A DNA stretch of 64,000 nt from Streptomyces tuirus. GTDB lineage: Bacteria; Actinomycetota; Actinomycetes; Streptomycetales; Streptomycetaceae. Shown here piece after piece: positions 1 through 8,398 of the stretch. The stretch's first letter is position 1; each line of letters starts with the position of its first letter. The translations under genes were made by a program, and so were the position numbers. The notes under the pieces were generated by a model. It was not told where the DNA came from and did no database searches. It saw nothing but the letters and a program-made list of their open reading frames with translations. The DNA lies in assembly GCA_018195615.1 (NCBI GenBank), contig JAGTPG010000002.1:5759501-5823500 (forward strand), in the 5' to 3' direction.

Positions 1-2
1 GG

Positions 3-407
3 GGCTCCGAGCCCGTCAAGGGCGGTGCCGTGGTCGTCGGACGGGACCGGATCGGTGCCGTCGGGAAGCTCGACGACGTACGTGAGGCGTTCCCGAAGGC
101 ACGGGTGCGCCGCTGGCCCGGCACGCTCGGCCCCGCCCGTGTCCACGAGGGCCCGCTCCCGGACGCCCCGAGCCCGCGTGAACGCGTCCACGCGGTGCTG
201 AAGCTCGGCGCGGTGGCGGTCCTGGAGGAGTACGTCGACTCGGCGGAGCTCCGGTCCGCCGCCGAGCGGAACGACGTCGCCGTCCTGCCCCGGGCGCGGC
301 ACACCGCGATCGTCCCGACCGGCCGCGCGGACCTCGCCGTGTACGACGAGACGGGGGAGTGCGTCGCGACGGTGTGCGCGGGGCGGCTCGTGCACCGGCG
401 CCGCTGA
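3..407 (+). CDS. C-terminal part of an amidohydrolase-like (imidazolonepropionase-type) protein, 5' truncated by the window
   Basis: About 134 codons of an open frame enter from the left edge and end at TGA 405-407. The visible part begins with a beta-rich stretch (VVVGRDRIGAVGKLDDV) and ends with RADLAVYDETGECVATVCAGRLVHRR. Both resemble the small composite domain that frames metal-dependent amidohydrolases, where the end of the chain returns to pack on the start. No HxH metal motif is visible, so the barrel, if present, is divergent or this is a barrel-poor relative. The assignment rests on these two stretches only and the substrate is unknown. It converges on the lipoprotein gene on the other strand. 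Confidence 0.45.
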   Translation, partial: GSEPVKGGAVVVGRDRIGAVGKLDDVREAFPKARVRRWPGTLGPARVHEGPLPDAPSPRERVHAVLKLGAVAVLEEYVDSAELRSAAERNDVAVLPRARHTAIVPTGRADLAVYDETGECVATVCAGRLVHRRR

Positions 408-429
408 GCCGGCGCCCGCCGGTACCGGG

Positions 430-1448
430 TCAGCCCGCGAACTCCTCCGCGAACGCCCCGAACTCTGCTTCACCCCACTGCAGTCGGTCGCCGCCCGGTC
501 GGTCTCGGTGCCGTCCGCGCACTGCCGGTCCCGCGCCGTCGACCACATCGACACCCAGCCGATGCCCTTCTCCTCGGCGAAGGCCCGGACCTCGGCCGCG
601 TCGGCGAGGGTGAAGGTCTCGCCTTCGACGTCGTTGACACCGATCATCGAGGTGAGCGCCATGCCCCGCCAGGCTTCCGCGTCCGACGTTTCGAATACCT
701 TCTTCAGCTGGGTGTGCGCGGCCTTGGCGGCCGCGAGGGCGTAGCCGCCCATGTCGCCGTCGAACGACTCGCCGTAGTTCATCGTCATCAGATTGACCGT
801 GGCGACCTTCACGCCGTTGTCATTGGCGGAATTCAAAAGCGCCAGGCTGTCCTTTCCCAGACCCGAGGGCATCACCGGGAGCGTGAAGGAGACCTCCAGA
901 TCCGTACGTTCCTTCTGGAGCAGCGCGATCGCCTTCGAACGCACGTCGATGGAGGCGGAGTCGGCGAGTTCGTCGCCCTCGACGTCGAAGTCGGCCCGGG
1001 TGGCACCGGCCGCGTCGAGGGCCTCGCCGTAGGCGGCCGCCAGTTCCGGCGCGCTGTCGCAGGACAACGCGAGCTCATTTTCGGAGGCGCCGCCGAAGGA
1101 GACCCGGACCTGGCCGCCGTCCTCCTTGAGCCCGGCGATACGGGACTTCACCGACTGGTCGTCGACGGCGTGGCTGCCGTCCCAGCGCGGGGTGCAGGCG
1201 TCGCCGTCGGCTATGACGAAGGCCAGGTTGTACGTCGTGGGGGAGCCGGCGGAGTCGGTGCCGGCGGCGTCCGTGGCGCTGACGTACGGGGCGTACGAGG
1301 TGCCGGACTCGGCGGGGCGCGAGGTGCCGGGCACGGCTGACACGGAGGGCGCCGGGCGGGCCACCTCGCCCTGTTCGGAGCACGCCGTGGTGGCCAGGGC
1401 GATCAGGCCGCCCAGTCCGACCGCCGCCGGCTTCCGGTAACTCCTCAT
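430..1448 (-). CDS. GH18 chitinase-like secreted lipoprotein, one-base frameshift near its 3' end
   Basis: The frame starts at ATG 1448, after GGGAGC, and encodes MRSYRKPAAVGLGG, a hydrophobic stretch and LATTACS, which looks like a lipoprotein signal with the lipidated Cys near residue 23. Around residue 155 the sequence DFDVEG matches the last part of the GH18 DxxDxDxE motif. The glutamate is kept, but the first aspartate position reads Thr, so chitinase activity is uncertain. Near position 471 the frame slips. The conserved-looking end EFGAFAEEFAG with TGA 430-432 lies in the next frame, while the original frame runs off the window without a stop. One extra base gives 339 aa. I infer a sequencing gap, not a true pseudogene. 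Confidence 0.65.
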
Positions 1449-1659
1449 GGCGCACGCTCCCGTTCTCGTGAGGTCACAAGGGCCCAGACCCCTAGTACGT
1501 TTCCCGGCAGCAAACGTCTCACGATGCCGGGCGCTCACGGCGCGTTGTGCGGACGTTCGGGAGAACTCTCAGAGAAAGGACAGGTGGGGTCTTTTCTCAT
1601 GGGTCACTCCTATGGAAACCCGAGTTTAGGGCACATAAAAGCATTCTGATGTCCGGGGA

Positions 1660-2090
1660 ATGCATTCCGAGCCTGCCATCGAAAGCCGCGCCGCTCGCGG
1701 TCGCCGCCGCAAACGCGGCAACGGATCCGCCGAAGGACCCGTGTTCGTTGACAACTCCGGCCGCCGAGCCCGGCTGCTGCGCCGGTTCGGCCTCCTGCTG
1801 GGGGCCGTCTGTCTCGGGTACGCGGCCGTGCTCGGCGCGGCCTTCATGGGCTGGGGCACATCGCTCACGCCGTCGCGGTTGCTGCCGTTCGCGGATGCGG
1901 GGCCGGGGGGCGGCCGCAGGGCGGCGGGGGCCCCGGCGGCCCGGGCGTCGCTCCGCCGAGTGGCGCGCCGTCGGCTCCGCCCCAGGTCAGCGACGACGAC
2001 ACCGCCGGTCGCGCCCCGACCCCGTCCCCGTCCCAGACCGCGTCCCCGACTCCATCCGCCTCGGCCTCCGCCGTCGCGGGCGCCAGATGA
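1660..2090 (+). CDS. Small membrane-anchored protein with a Gly/Pro/Ser-rich tail (frameshifted)
   Basis: From ATG 1660 a basic head (about 40 residues, rich in Arg) leads into one clear membrane helix, FGLLLGAVCLGYAAVLGAAF, then a low-complexity tail. In the original frame the tail becomes an arginine-rich shadow. One base more in the six-G run at 1905-1910 switches to a frame reading GGPGGPGVAPPSGAPS, then Thr/Ser/Pro repeats, and ends at TGA 2088-2090. The repaired length is 143 aa. The tail resembles the extracytoplasmic linker of cell-surface proteins. No function is assigned. The TGA overlaps ATG 2087 of the acyltransferase remnant, which suggests an old operon. Confidence 0.55.
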
Positions 2091-2502
2091 AGCCCGCCGC
2101 CGTCGTCCCGCTCGCGCTGGGCGCCCTCGCGTACGGCGGCTGGTACGCCCTGGCGCACCAGGCCGAGTACGGCACGTACGACCTCGACGAGAACCCGCTC
2201 GCGCAGGCGTCCTGGTCGGCGGGGTTCGTGACGCTGCTGATGTACGCCGAGGCCCGCTTCCGGACCGACTTCGCGGGACTGGCCCGGCACCGGCGTCTCG
2301 ACCGGCTCGTGACCGTCTTCAACGCCCGGGCCGTGACGATCTACCTCTGGCACGAGATCGCCCTGATCCTGGCCGTCCCGGTGATCGACCGGTTCTGGGA
2401 GGTGCCCGCCTTCGTGCACTGTGCGGGTGGGTGGAGGACGTGGCGGCGCGGAAGAAGCCGAGGCTCCTGCCCGGGGGCCGTACTGCAAGAATGGGCCCGT
2501 GA
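2087..2502 (+). pseudogene. Remnant of an acyltransferase-3 family membrane protein
   Basis: The frame from ATG 2087 reads membrane segments and the phrase VTIYLWHEIALILAVPVIDRFWEVPAF. This resembles the last third of acyltransferase-3 (OafA/WecH-like) integral membrane proteins, which are usually about 350-400 aa. The N-terminal two thirds, including the catalytic histidine region, are absent. After VPAF the frame becomes nonsense, but a neighbouring frame continues with GWVEDVAARKKPRLLPGG, a plausible C-terminus, so both an internal loss and a frame change have occurred. The remnant runs into the start of menG. I regard it as non-functional, although an assembly collapse could also produce this picture. 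Confidence 0.55.
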
Positions 2503-3194
2503 CCCGCGCATCCCTGGACAAGCAGCCGCACGAAGTCGCCTCGATGTTCGACGACGTGGCGGAACGGTACGACCTGACCAACGACGTGCTGTCCCTCGGC
2601 CAGGACCGGCGATGGCGCAAGGAGGTCGCCAAGGCGGTCGACGCGCGCCCCGCGCAGAAGGTCCTCGACCTGGCGGCGGGCACCGGCACCTCGTCGCTGC
2701 CCTTCGCCCGGACCGGCGCCTACGTCGTCCCCTGCGACTTCTCCCAGGGCATGCTCCAGGTCGGCAAGCAGCGGCAGCCCTGGCTGCCCTACACCGCCGG
2801 CGACGCGACGAGGCTCCCCTTCAGGGACGACACCTTCGACGCCGTCACCATCTCCTTCGGGCTGCGCAACGTGCAGGACACGGACGCCGCCCTGCGCGAG
2901 ATGCACCGGGTGACCCGGCCCGGCGGGCGGATCGTGATCTGCGAGTTCTCGCACCCGACGTGGGCGCCGTTCCGCACCGTCTACACCGAGTACCTGATGC
3001 GCGCCCTGCCGCCGGTCGCCCGGGCCGTGTCCTCCAGCCCCGACGCCTACGTCTACCTCGCCGAGTCCATCCGCGCCTGGCCCGACCAGCCCGCGCTGGC
3101 GGAGCGGCTGGGCAAGGCCGGCTGGTCGCGGGTGGCCTGGCGGAACCTGAGCGGCGGAATCGTCGCCCTGCACCGCGGCTTCAAGGAGAGCTGA
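2499..3194 (+). CDS. menG: Demethylmenaquinone methyltransferase
   Basis: This 231-aa class I SAM-dependent methyltransferase of the UbiE/MenG family carries out the final C-methylation of demethylmenaquinone to menaquinone. The N-terminal signature around residues 17-35 (MFDDVAERYDLTNDVLSLG), the SAM-binding AGTGTSS loop (about 60-66), the FGLRNV stretch and the C-terminal GGIVALHRGFK are all family hallmarks. I chose GTG 2499 because it gives the usual family start; the upstream in-frame extension overlaps the acyltransferase remnant. The 3' end overlaps the convergent PASTA gene by 14 bases. A menaquinone-tailoring flavoprotein lies about 540 bases downstream on the same strand. Confidence 0.93.
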   Translation: MTRASLDKQPHEVASMFDDVAERYDLTNDVLSLGQDRRWRKEVAKAVDARPAQKVLDLAAGTGTSSLPFARTGAYVVPCDFSQGMLQVGKQRQPWLPYTAGDATRLPFRDDTFDAVTISFGLRNVQDTDAALREMHRVTRPGGRIVICEFSHPTWAPFRTVYTEYLMRALPPVARAVSSSPDAYVYLAESIRAWPDQPALAERLGKAGWSRVAWRNLSGGIVALHRGFKES

Positions 3195-3528
3195 GGACCA
3201 TGTAGGGGTCGCCCGGCTCGTCCAGCTCCCGCTGGAGTCCGCCCCGGGGCGGTCGCGGGACCCGCGGCTCGTGGACACCTCCGCCGCCCTCGCCGGGACC
3301 GAAGTCGAACCACACGTAGACCATCGAGTCCCGGGGCACCTCGGCACCGGCCTGCGGGTACTGGCGTACGACGTAGTCGACGACGGTGAGGTGGAAGTCG
3401 GGCCGGTCCGGTGCGTTGAGGAACAGGCCCTGCGCCCGGGCCGTCTCCCGCGCGTCCACGGCCATCAGCCCGACCAGACGCGGCACACGCACTTCGGGTG
3501 TTTTGCGGGAAATGTGCACAGATGTCAC
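3181..3528 (-). CDS. Small single-PASTA-domain protein
   Basis: The 115-aa protein carries one PASTA-like domain (about residues 14-75: VPRLVGLMAVDARETARAQGL then VVRQYPQAGAEVPRDSMVYVWF). PASTA domains sense muropeptides or beta-lactams when outside the cell, usually as tandem repeats on PknB kinases or penicillin-binding proteins. Here there is a single copy, no signal peptide, no membrane helix and no kinase, so the protein is probably cytoplasmic and its ligand is unknown. A Gly/Pro/Arg-rich tail follows. The gene converges on menG with a 14-base overlap of coding ends. Confidence 0.7.
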   Translation of the reverse strand: MTSVHISRKTPEVRVPRLVGLMAVDARETARAQGLFLNAPDRPDFHLTVVDYVVRQYPQAGAEVPRDSMVYVWFDFGPGEGGGGVHEPRVPRPPRGGLQRELDEPGDPYMVLSSP

Positions 3529-3732
3529 CCCCAGCGGTACGGGAAGGGTAACTCCCGCCGGGTGTCACCCGGAAGCGACAGGTGTCTTTCTGTGACAGTC
3601 GACTACGCACCGTAAGTAGGCGGCTCCGGTCGCGGAGGCAGCCCTTCGGCCGGGCGGCGAACGCCGCTGCATAGACTGCCCGTGTCCAGTGCCGGGTCGG
3701 CACCAGATTTCGAACCTTGGGGAGATCCCGCC

Positions 3733-5025
3733 GTGACCGACGTGACCGAGCCCCTCTCCGAGAACACCGCCGATGTGATCGTCGTGGGCGCGGGGCCGGC
3801 CGGCTCCACGACCGCCTACCACCTCGCCAAGGCGGGACTCGACGTCCTCCTCCTGGAGAAGACCGCGTTCCCGCGCGAGAAGGTATGCGGCGACGGACTC
3901 ACCCCACGCGCCGTCAAGCAGCTGGTGGCGATGGGCATCGACATCTCGGAAGAGGCCGGCTGGCTGCGCAACAAGGGACTGCGGATCATCGGCGGCGGGG
4001 TGCGCCTCCAGCTCGACTGGCCGGATCTCGCCTCCTTCCCCGACTACGGCCTCGTCCGCAAGCGCGACGACTTCGACGACCAACTCGCCCGGCAGGCCCA
4101 GAAGGCGGGCGCCCGGCTGTTCGAGCGCTGCAACGTGGGCGCGCCGGTCGTCGACGACCGCACGGGCCGTATCACCGGCGTGCACGCCAAGCTCGGCGAG
4201 GACAAGCGCGAGGTCACCTTCCACGCGCCGCTCGTCGTGGCCGCCGACGGCAACTCCACCCGCCTGTCCCTCGCGATGGGCCTGCACCGCCGCGAGGACC
4301 GCCCGATGGGCGTGGCGGTGCGGACGTACTTCACCAGCCCGCGCCACGAGGACGACTACCTGGAGTCCTGGCTGGAACTGTGGGACCGCCGCGGTGCCGA
4401 GGACCGTCTCCTGCCCGGCTACGGCTGGATCTTCGGCATGGGCGACGGCACCTCGAACGTCGGCCTCGGCGTGCTCAACACCTCCGACTCCTTCAAGGAA
4501 CTGGACTGGCGCGAGGTCCTGAAGGCCTGGTGCGCCTCCATGCCGGAGGACTGGGGCTACACCCCCGACAACATGACCGGGCCCATCCGCGGCGCCGCCC
4601 TGCCGATGGCCTTCAACCGCCAACCGCACTACACCAAGGGCCTGCTGCTCGTCGGCGACGCCGGCGGCCTGGTGAACCCCTTCAACGGCGAGGGCATCGC
4701 CTACGCCATGGAGTCCGGCCAGATCGCCGCCGACGTCATCGTCCAGGCCCACGCGCGGTCGACGCCGGCCGGCCGCGAGATGGCCCTGCAGCGCTACCCG
4801 CGGGTCCTCAAGGACACCTACGGCGGCTACTACACGCTCGGCCGCGCCTTCGTGAAGCTCATCGGCAACCCGAAGGTCATGCAGATCGCGGCCCAGCGCG
4901 GCCTGACGCACCCCCTGCTGATGAAGTTCACGCTGAAGCTCCTCGCGAACCTCACCGACCCGACCGGCGGCGACGCGATGGACCGCATCATCAACGGCCT
5001 GAGCAAGGTGGCGCCGAAGGCCTGA
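3733..5025 (+). CDS. Geranylgeranyl reductase family FAD-dependent oxidoreductase (probable menaquinone side-chain reductase)
   Basis: This 430-aa flavoprotein has an N-terminal dinucleotide-binding fold (VIVVGAGPAGS, residues 16-25), the family motif PREKVCGDGLTP (about 47-58) and a second FAD contact, LLVGDAGGLVNPFNGEGI, near residue 308. Relatives reduce isoprenoid double bonds. In actinobacteria one such enzyme (MenJ type) partly saturates the menaquinone side chain. Neighbourhood with menG supports that role here, which is inference. I chose GTG 3733 because GGGGAG lies eight bases upstream; an upstream in-frame GTG at 3682 would add 17 unconserved-looking residues. The stop codon abuts the stop of the convergent deformylase gene. 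Confidence 0.85.
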   Translation: MTDVTEPLSENTADVIVVGAGPAGSTTAYHLAKAGLDVLLLEKTAFPREKVCGDGLTPRAVKQLVAMGIDISEEAGWLRNKGLRIIGGGVRLQLDWPDLASFPDYGLVRKRDDFDDQLARQAQKAGARLFERCNVGAPVVDDRTGRITGVHAKLGEDKREVTFHAPLVVAADGNSTRLSLAMGLHRREDRPMGVAVRTYFTSPRHEDDYLESWLELWDRRGAEDRLLPGYGWIFGMGDGTSNVGLGVLNTSDSFKELDWREVLKAWCASMPEDWGYTPDNMTGPIRGAALPMAFNRQPHYTKGLLLVGDAGGLVNPFNGEGIAYAMESGQIAADVIVQAHARSTPAGREMALQRYPRVLKDTYGGYYTLGRAFVKLIGNPKVMQIAAQRGLTHPLLMKFTLKLLANLTDPTGGDAMDRIINGLSKVAPKA

Positions 5026-5652
5026 TCAGCCGCTGATCGCCTCCACGTTGGCGGCCCGGCGGGCGAACACCTCGTCCCGCCGGTCCGCCATCTGACGCAG
5101 GGCCTCCTTGCGTTCCCGCCCGGACAGCCGGTCCAGGTACACCTGACCGTTCACGTGGTCGGTCTCGTGCGCCAGGCAGCGGGCGAAGTAGCCGGTGCCC
5201 TCGATGACGAGCGGTTCGCCGCCCTTGTCGTATCCGCGTACGACGGCCCGGTCCGGGCGCGGCACGTCCATCACCGCGCCCGGGACGGAGAGACAGCCCT
5301 CCGAGTCGTCGAGGAGCCTCCGGCGCGAGGCGTCGAGCGGCTCCAGGACCGGGTTGACGATGTGCCCGACGTGCCGCACCCCGTCGTCGTCCGGACAGTC
5401 GTAGACGAACAGCCGCATATCGACACCGACCTGGTTCGCGGCGAGCCCGGCTCCGTCCGCGATGTACATCGTCAGGAACATGTCGTCGATGAGCGCGGCG
5501 AGGTCCGGTCCGAACTCGGTGACGTCCCGGCACGGCTTGTGCAGGACCTCCTCACCGACCTCGGTGATCCGCCGGACCTTTCCACGCCGGGCCTCGGGCG
5601 CGAGCCGCGGGTACGAGTCGACGGGCCGTCCCTGTACGAAGACGCTGGGCAT
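5026..5652 (-). CDS. def: Peptide deformylase
   Basis: The 208-aa protein removes the N-formyl group from nascent proteins. All three metal-site motifs are visible: motif 1 as GAGLAANQVG (residues 67-76, Asn where most enzymes have Pro), motif 2 EGCLS (118-122, Cys ligand) and motif 3 HETDH (162-166, two His ligands and the catalytic Glu). I chose ATG 5652 because GAGGAGA lies just upstream; the frame stays open to 5736 but that extension looks like leader sequence. An N-terminal extension of about 25 residues precedes the core domain. It ends back to back with the reductase gene. Confidence 0.93.
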   Translation of the reverse strand: MPSVFVQGRPVDSYPRLAPEARRGKVRRITEVGEEVLHKPCRDVTEFGPDLAALIDDMFLTMYIADGAGLAANQVGVDMRLFVYDCPDDDGVRHVGHIVNPVLEPLDASRRRLLDDSEGCLSVPGAVMDVPRPDRAVVRGYDKGGEPLVIEGTGYFARCLAHETDHVNGQVYLDRLSGRERKEALRQMADRRDEVFARRAANVEAISG

Positions 5653-5861
5653 CTGTCTCTCCTCGAATGCCGGTTCTGCTGACCGGCACTCATGACAGCA
5701 GAACAGTCGCAGCGGGCCCAGGACGAGTCCGGCCACACAGAAGAAGCCCCCAGGAGCCGCTTGAGGCGCCCTGTGGCCGACTCGGCCGGCCGGGCTGCCT
5801 CCGGGCCCGGAGAGGCCGGGAGGCGGCCCTCAGGGCGGCAGGAGAGGCGCGCACAGCACGG

Positions 5862-5894
5862 GAGGGCGGCTGCCTCCGGGAGACAGCCGCCCTC
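5862..5894 (-). terminator. Hairpin terminator of the NlpC/P60 gene
   Basis: GAGGGCGGCTG at 5862-5872 and CAGCCGCCCTC at 5884-5894 form a perfect 11-bp stem with an 11-base loop. It begins 19 bases beyond the stop codon of the NlpC/P60 gene, as seen on the minus strand. There is no U tract, as is common for Streptomyces terminators. Confidence 0.75.
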
Positions 5895-5912
5895 AAGCCC
5901 GTACGCGTGAGA

Positions 5913-6716
5913 TCAGAGGACGCGCACCGCGCCGTCCGCCGGGTAGCCCGACAGGTCCTGGATGACGACGCCCTTGGACGGGTTGGCCGCGTCCAGGTAC
6001 TGGCCGTCTCCGATGTAGACACCCACGTGGTACGCGGAGCCCTTGCCGCCCCAGTAGAGGATGTCGCCGACCTGGAGGTTGGACAGCGAGACGTCCGTGC
6101 CGGCCATCGACTGGTCCTGCGAGACGCGCGGCAGGTCCACACCCACCTGCTTGTACGCGGCCTGCACCAGGGAGGAGCAGTCCCAGGCGTTGGGACCGGT
6201 GGCGCCCATGACGTAGGCGTCGCCCACCTGCGCCTTGAGGAAGGCGATGACGGTCGCGACGCTGCCGCTGGCGGGCGCCGAGACCGACGTGGAGGCGGAC
6301 GCGGAAGCGGAGAGGGTGGCGCGCTCGGCATTGCGCGCGGCGCGCTCGGCGGCGGCCTTGCGGGCGGCCTCGGCGGCCTTCTTCTTGGCCTCGGCCTTCT
6401 TCTTCGCCTCGACGAGGTCCTTCTTGGCCTCCGCGGCGGCCTTGGCGGCGGCGGCGTCACGCTCGGCGCGCAGCTCGTAGTTCGCGGCGGCCTGCTGCGT
6501 GGCGGCCGCGGACTGGGCGACCTGAGCGGACATATCGGCCGTCAGGGTGGGCAGTTCGATGGTCTGCGTCACCGGCTCGGCGGCGTTCGCCGAGGCCGAC
6601 GCACCCGCCGCTGCCATGCTGAGAACGCCACCGGCGACTCCGGCACGCATGGCGATCGTCGAGGTCGCGCTGCGGCGGGGTTTCCGGTGGCTGCGTATGT
6701 GAGCGGTGTGGGACAT
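5913..6716 (-). CDS. Secreted NlpC/P60 peptidoglycan endopeptidase
   Basis: From ATG 6716 the protein is 267 aa: an Arg/Lys-rich head and hydrophobic signal segment (about 1-50, cleavage near ANA-AEP), an Ala/Lys/Glu-rich coiled-coil region (about 85-150), and a C-terminal NlpC/P60 cysteine peptidase domain. The catalytic Cys sits in NAWDCSSLVQAAYKQ and the His in GSAYHVGVYIG. Such enzymes cleave stem-peptide bonds and act in growth or spore formation. The frame is open up to ATG 6773 and the start is not settled, because no strong ribosome site is seen. A hairpin terminator follows, and a 750-base regulatory region separates it from nuoA. Confidence 0.88.
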   Translation of the reverse strand: MSHTAHIRSHRKPRRSATSTIAMRAGVAGGVLSMAAAGASASANAAEPVTQTIELPTLTADMSAQVAQSAAATQQAAANYELRAERDAAAAKAAAEAKKDLVEAKKKAEAKKKAAEAARKAAAERAARNAERATLSASASASTSVSAPASGSVATVIAFLKAQVGDAYVMGATGPNAWDCSSLVQAAYKQVGVDLPRVSQDQSMAGTDVSLSNLQVGDILYWGGKGSAYHVGVYIGDGQYLDAANPSKGVVIQDLSGYPADGAVRVL

Positions 6717-7099
6717 GGGAACAACCGGTACCAGGGGCTCCTTCATATCTTCAAGAAACGTGTGCTGCGCCACAGTTGCTCAATCGGGCTCGCAAAACCC
6801 TCGCGCGAGGCCCTTTATTGACGCCGTAACGGACATTGCGGGCGCACCGTAACCGGCCTGTGATCACGGTCTTTGATCAATACGCCCGAATTGCCCCGCG
6901 CCTACCATCGGTTCATTTGATTGGCCAAGCCCCGTTCTCATGAACCTCTCATGCGTGTGACGGAGGTCACGGAACGGTTGCCGGACCGGTCGCGTCCGGC
7001 GCCGTAGATCACGACCGGATCACGGCCTCGCGAAGATCGTGAACGGATGCACGCGTCCACACCCCGCTCCGCACACCCTCTGATGTGTGAACGCGCCTC

Positions 7100-7152
7100 T
7101 ATCAAGAGATCCAGTCCACCGCCAATTTGCATGCACGGGAACTCTCTTGATA
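7100..7152. repeat. Ten-bp perfect inverted repeat with 33-base loop
   Basis: TATCAAGAGA at 7100-7109 and TCTCTTGATA at 7143-7152 are exact reverse complements. The arms are AT-rich, unlike GC-rich terminators in this genome. It lies about 320 bases upstream of nuoA. It could be a paired operator or a transcript hairpin. Confidence 0.5.
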
Positions 7153-7345
7153 TGGAGACGCACCCCTTGGCCTGCACTGACGAGCCAAAATGTCACCTCT
7201 GGTGATCACTCGGACGCTTCGCGTGTGAAGATCACCGCTCATCCGACTTCATGATCGATCGTCAGGTGGTGGAGATCACAAAGCTTGTGCAATACCCCGT
7301 GTCGCAGATCACAGAGCGTCGGGCATAAGATGCACGCGGTTGGGC

Positions 7346-7363
7346 TTGTGACCTGCTTCACAT
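7346..7363. promoter_or_regulatory. Probable Rex operator upstream of nuoA
   Basis: TTGTGACCTGCTTCACAT is an 18-bp near-palindrome (TTGTGA-N6-TCACAT) matching the consensus TTGTGAANNNNTTCACAA of the NADH/NAD+ sensor Rex. It lies about 108 bases upstream of the nuoA start and just downstream of a possible -10 element (TAAGAT, 7326-7331), a position where a bound repressor would block transcription. Rex control of respiratory genes is established in Streptomyces; the link to this operon is inference from the match. Confidence 0.75.
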
Positions 7364-7470
7364 GTTCCCGATCTTCGCCGGGGCGGGCGGGGTTCGCGGG
7401 ACGGACGGGGCGGATGTGAGTCCGATGCAAACCGCCAGCAGTCAGTGCCGACTGAGAGGAGCGAGGAGCG

Positions 7471-7830
7471 GTGAACGCTTATGCGCCCATCCTCGTACTG
7501 GGAGCCCTCGGGGCAGGCTTTGCGATCTTCTCCGTGGTCATGGCCACGTTGATCGGGCCCAAGCGGTACAACCGGGCCAAGCTCGAGGCCTACGAGTGCG
7601 GAATCGAGCCGACCCCCACGCCGGCCGGCGGCGGGCGCTTCCCGATCAAGTACTACCTGACGGCGATGCTCTTCATCATTTTCGATATCGAGATCGTCTT
7701 CCTCTACCCCTGGGCCGTCACGTTCGACGCCCTGGGGATTTTCGGGCTCGTGGAGATGTTGCTCTTCGTGCTCACCGTCTTCGTCGCGTACGCGTACGTA
7801 TGGCGGCGCGGCGGCCTGGAATGGGACTGA
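7471..7830 (+). CDS. nuoA: NADH-quinone oxidoreductase subunit A
   Basis: NuoA (119 aa) is a three-helix membrane subunit of complex I at the junction of the peripheral and membrane arms. The signature KLEAYECGIEPTP in the first loop and the acidic FIIFDIEIVFLYPWA stretch in the second helix are conserved. GTG 7471 follows GAGGAGCGAGGAGCG. It opens a 14-gene operon; nuoB begins 13 bases after the stop. A second, divergent copy (nuoA2) lies at the right end of the window. Confidence 0.95.
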   Translation: MNAYAPILVLGALGAGFAIFSVVMATLIGPKRYNRAKLEAYECGIEPTPTPAGGGRFPIKYYLTAMLFIIFDIEIVFLYPWAVTFDALGIFGLVEMLLFVLTVFVAYAYVWRRGGLEWD

Positions 7831-7843
7831 GGGGCCACAAGTC

Positions 7844-8394
<551 letters not shown>

Positions 8395-8398
<4 letters not shown>

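Larger units (their letters stand above)
6774..7470. promoter_or_regulatory. Long divergent regulatory region between the NlpC/P60 gene and the nuo operon
   Basis: No credible gene is present in these roughly 700 bases, and the region is more AT-rich than its neighbours. It holds seven copies of GATCAC (6862, 7007, 7018, 7204, 7230, 7274, 7307) all on the plus strand, two of them inside the palindrome GTGATCAC. It also holds the inverted repeats GTGAC-GGAG-GTCAC (about 6957-6970) and TCACC-TCT-GGTGA (7193-7205), a 10-bp hairpin at 7100-7152 and a Rex-type operator at 7346-7363. TAAGAT at 7326-7331 is a possible -10 element for nuo. The same site density suggests more than one regulator acts here. 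Confidence 0.6.

Noticed and set aside
2421..2498. An upstream menG start
   Set aside because: The extension is Gly/Ala/Arg-rich, overlaps the acyltransferase remnant and is absent from the family; GTG 2499 fits the family start.
6774..7100. A ydaO riboswitch in the NlpC/P60 leader, expected from other Streptomyces hydrolases
   Set aside because: The conserved blocks (GGGGGACCC, GACAGCT..ACCTCG) are not present on the coding strand of this leader.
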